A stretch of DNA of 64,000 bases from Asterias amurensis (lineage: Eukaryota > Echinodermata > Asteroidea > Forcipulatida > Asteriidae), in contig NC_092653.1 of NCBI RefSeq assembly GCF_032118995.1, positions 24,819,202 through 24,883,201 of the forward strand. The letters are read 5' to 3'. The notes under the pieces are model-generated. The model had not been told where the DNA came from. It did no database searches and worked only from the letters and a program-made list of their open reading frames with translations. Below, piece by piece: positions 63,741-64,000 of the stretch; the stretch's first letter is position 1; every line of letters begins with the position of its first letter. The translations under genes and the position numbers were made by a program.

Positions 63741-64000
63741 TTTTTATTATTTTATTTTGTACAATTTGTTGTTGATGGAGCTTTACCATTAACTTCAGTT
63801 TCCCTTTAGTTTCTTAGCTATAAGAAATTGCAGATAATTATAATTGTCCAAACCGCTCATTGTTGGAATATTGGCAGTTGATCGAAACTGAAATCACAAT
63901 GTTGCAACTGACCCAACTAATTTTCTATTTTTTTTGGAAACAAATGAAATTGGGCCACGTCTCAAGGTGTGCTAAATTAAAGTCACCCGGAAGTGGTATT
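63741..64000. other. Right-edge non-coding DNA
   Basis: AT-rich sequence with no recognisable gene or repeat. Confidence 0.4.

Noticed and set aside
1-64000. LTR retroelements, Polintons or other virus-like elements
   Set aside because: No reverse transcriptase, integrase, capsid or envelope-like frame and no long terminal direct repeats were seen.

Overview
The window looks like animal nuclear DNA: AT-rich, interrupted by many short repeats, with one gene split into 14 exons by GT-AG introns. The most likely source is an echinoderm, probably a sea star. That is inference from the invertebrate-type gene content, the compact introns and the dense short palindromic repeats; no marker in the window proves the species. 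I see no bacterial, organellar, LTR-retroelement, Polinton or CRISPR sequence.

Four protein-coding genes can be supported. Two intronless rhodopsin-type G-protein-coupled receptors lie on the minus strand about 6 kb apart (13062-14135 and 20432-21628). They are tandem paralogues resembling peptide receptors of the thyrotropin-releasing-hormone-receptor type. A sodium/chloride-coupled SLC6 neurotransmitter transporter occupies 29852-51343 on the plus strand. Its 14 exons join in frame to a complete 634-residue protein, and an aspartate in membrane segment 1 places it with the monoamine (dopamine/octopamine/serotonin-type) carriers. A single-exon TRIM gene (58897-60900, plus) encodes RING, two B-boxes, a coiled coil and a probable beta-propeller. 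A further minus-strand exon-like frame near 56.1-56.5 kb is only tentative. The transporter and the receptors both fit neural signalling, but nothing shows that they are co-regulated.

Layout: 1-13 kb is repeat-rich and gene-poor (TTAA-flanked MITEs, a tRNA-derived SINE, a 392-bp palindrome, a short terminal-inverted-repeat (TIR) element with 9-bp target duplication). 13-22 kb holds the two receptors with duplicated repeats between them. 22-29 kb is intergenic and carries a second copy of the TIR element, a repeat with a hammerhead-like motif cut by a MITE, and a higher-order minisatellite. 29-51.5 kb is the transporter gene. 51.5-58.8 kb is intergenic with foldback elements. 58.9-60.9 kb is the TRIM gene, flanked on both sides by copies of the same repeat blocks. 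61-64 kb is repeats.

The most interesting signals are: a repeat family carrying exact metazoan histone-mRNA 3' hairpins next to hammerhead-ribozyme-like cores; decayed tandem copies of transporter exon 7 inside the following intron; a tandem array of splice-donor-like units at the exon 3 boundary; triplication of the 3' end of the second receptor gene; and two related TIR elements with intact target duplications. All identifications come from reading the sequence; no database search was made.
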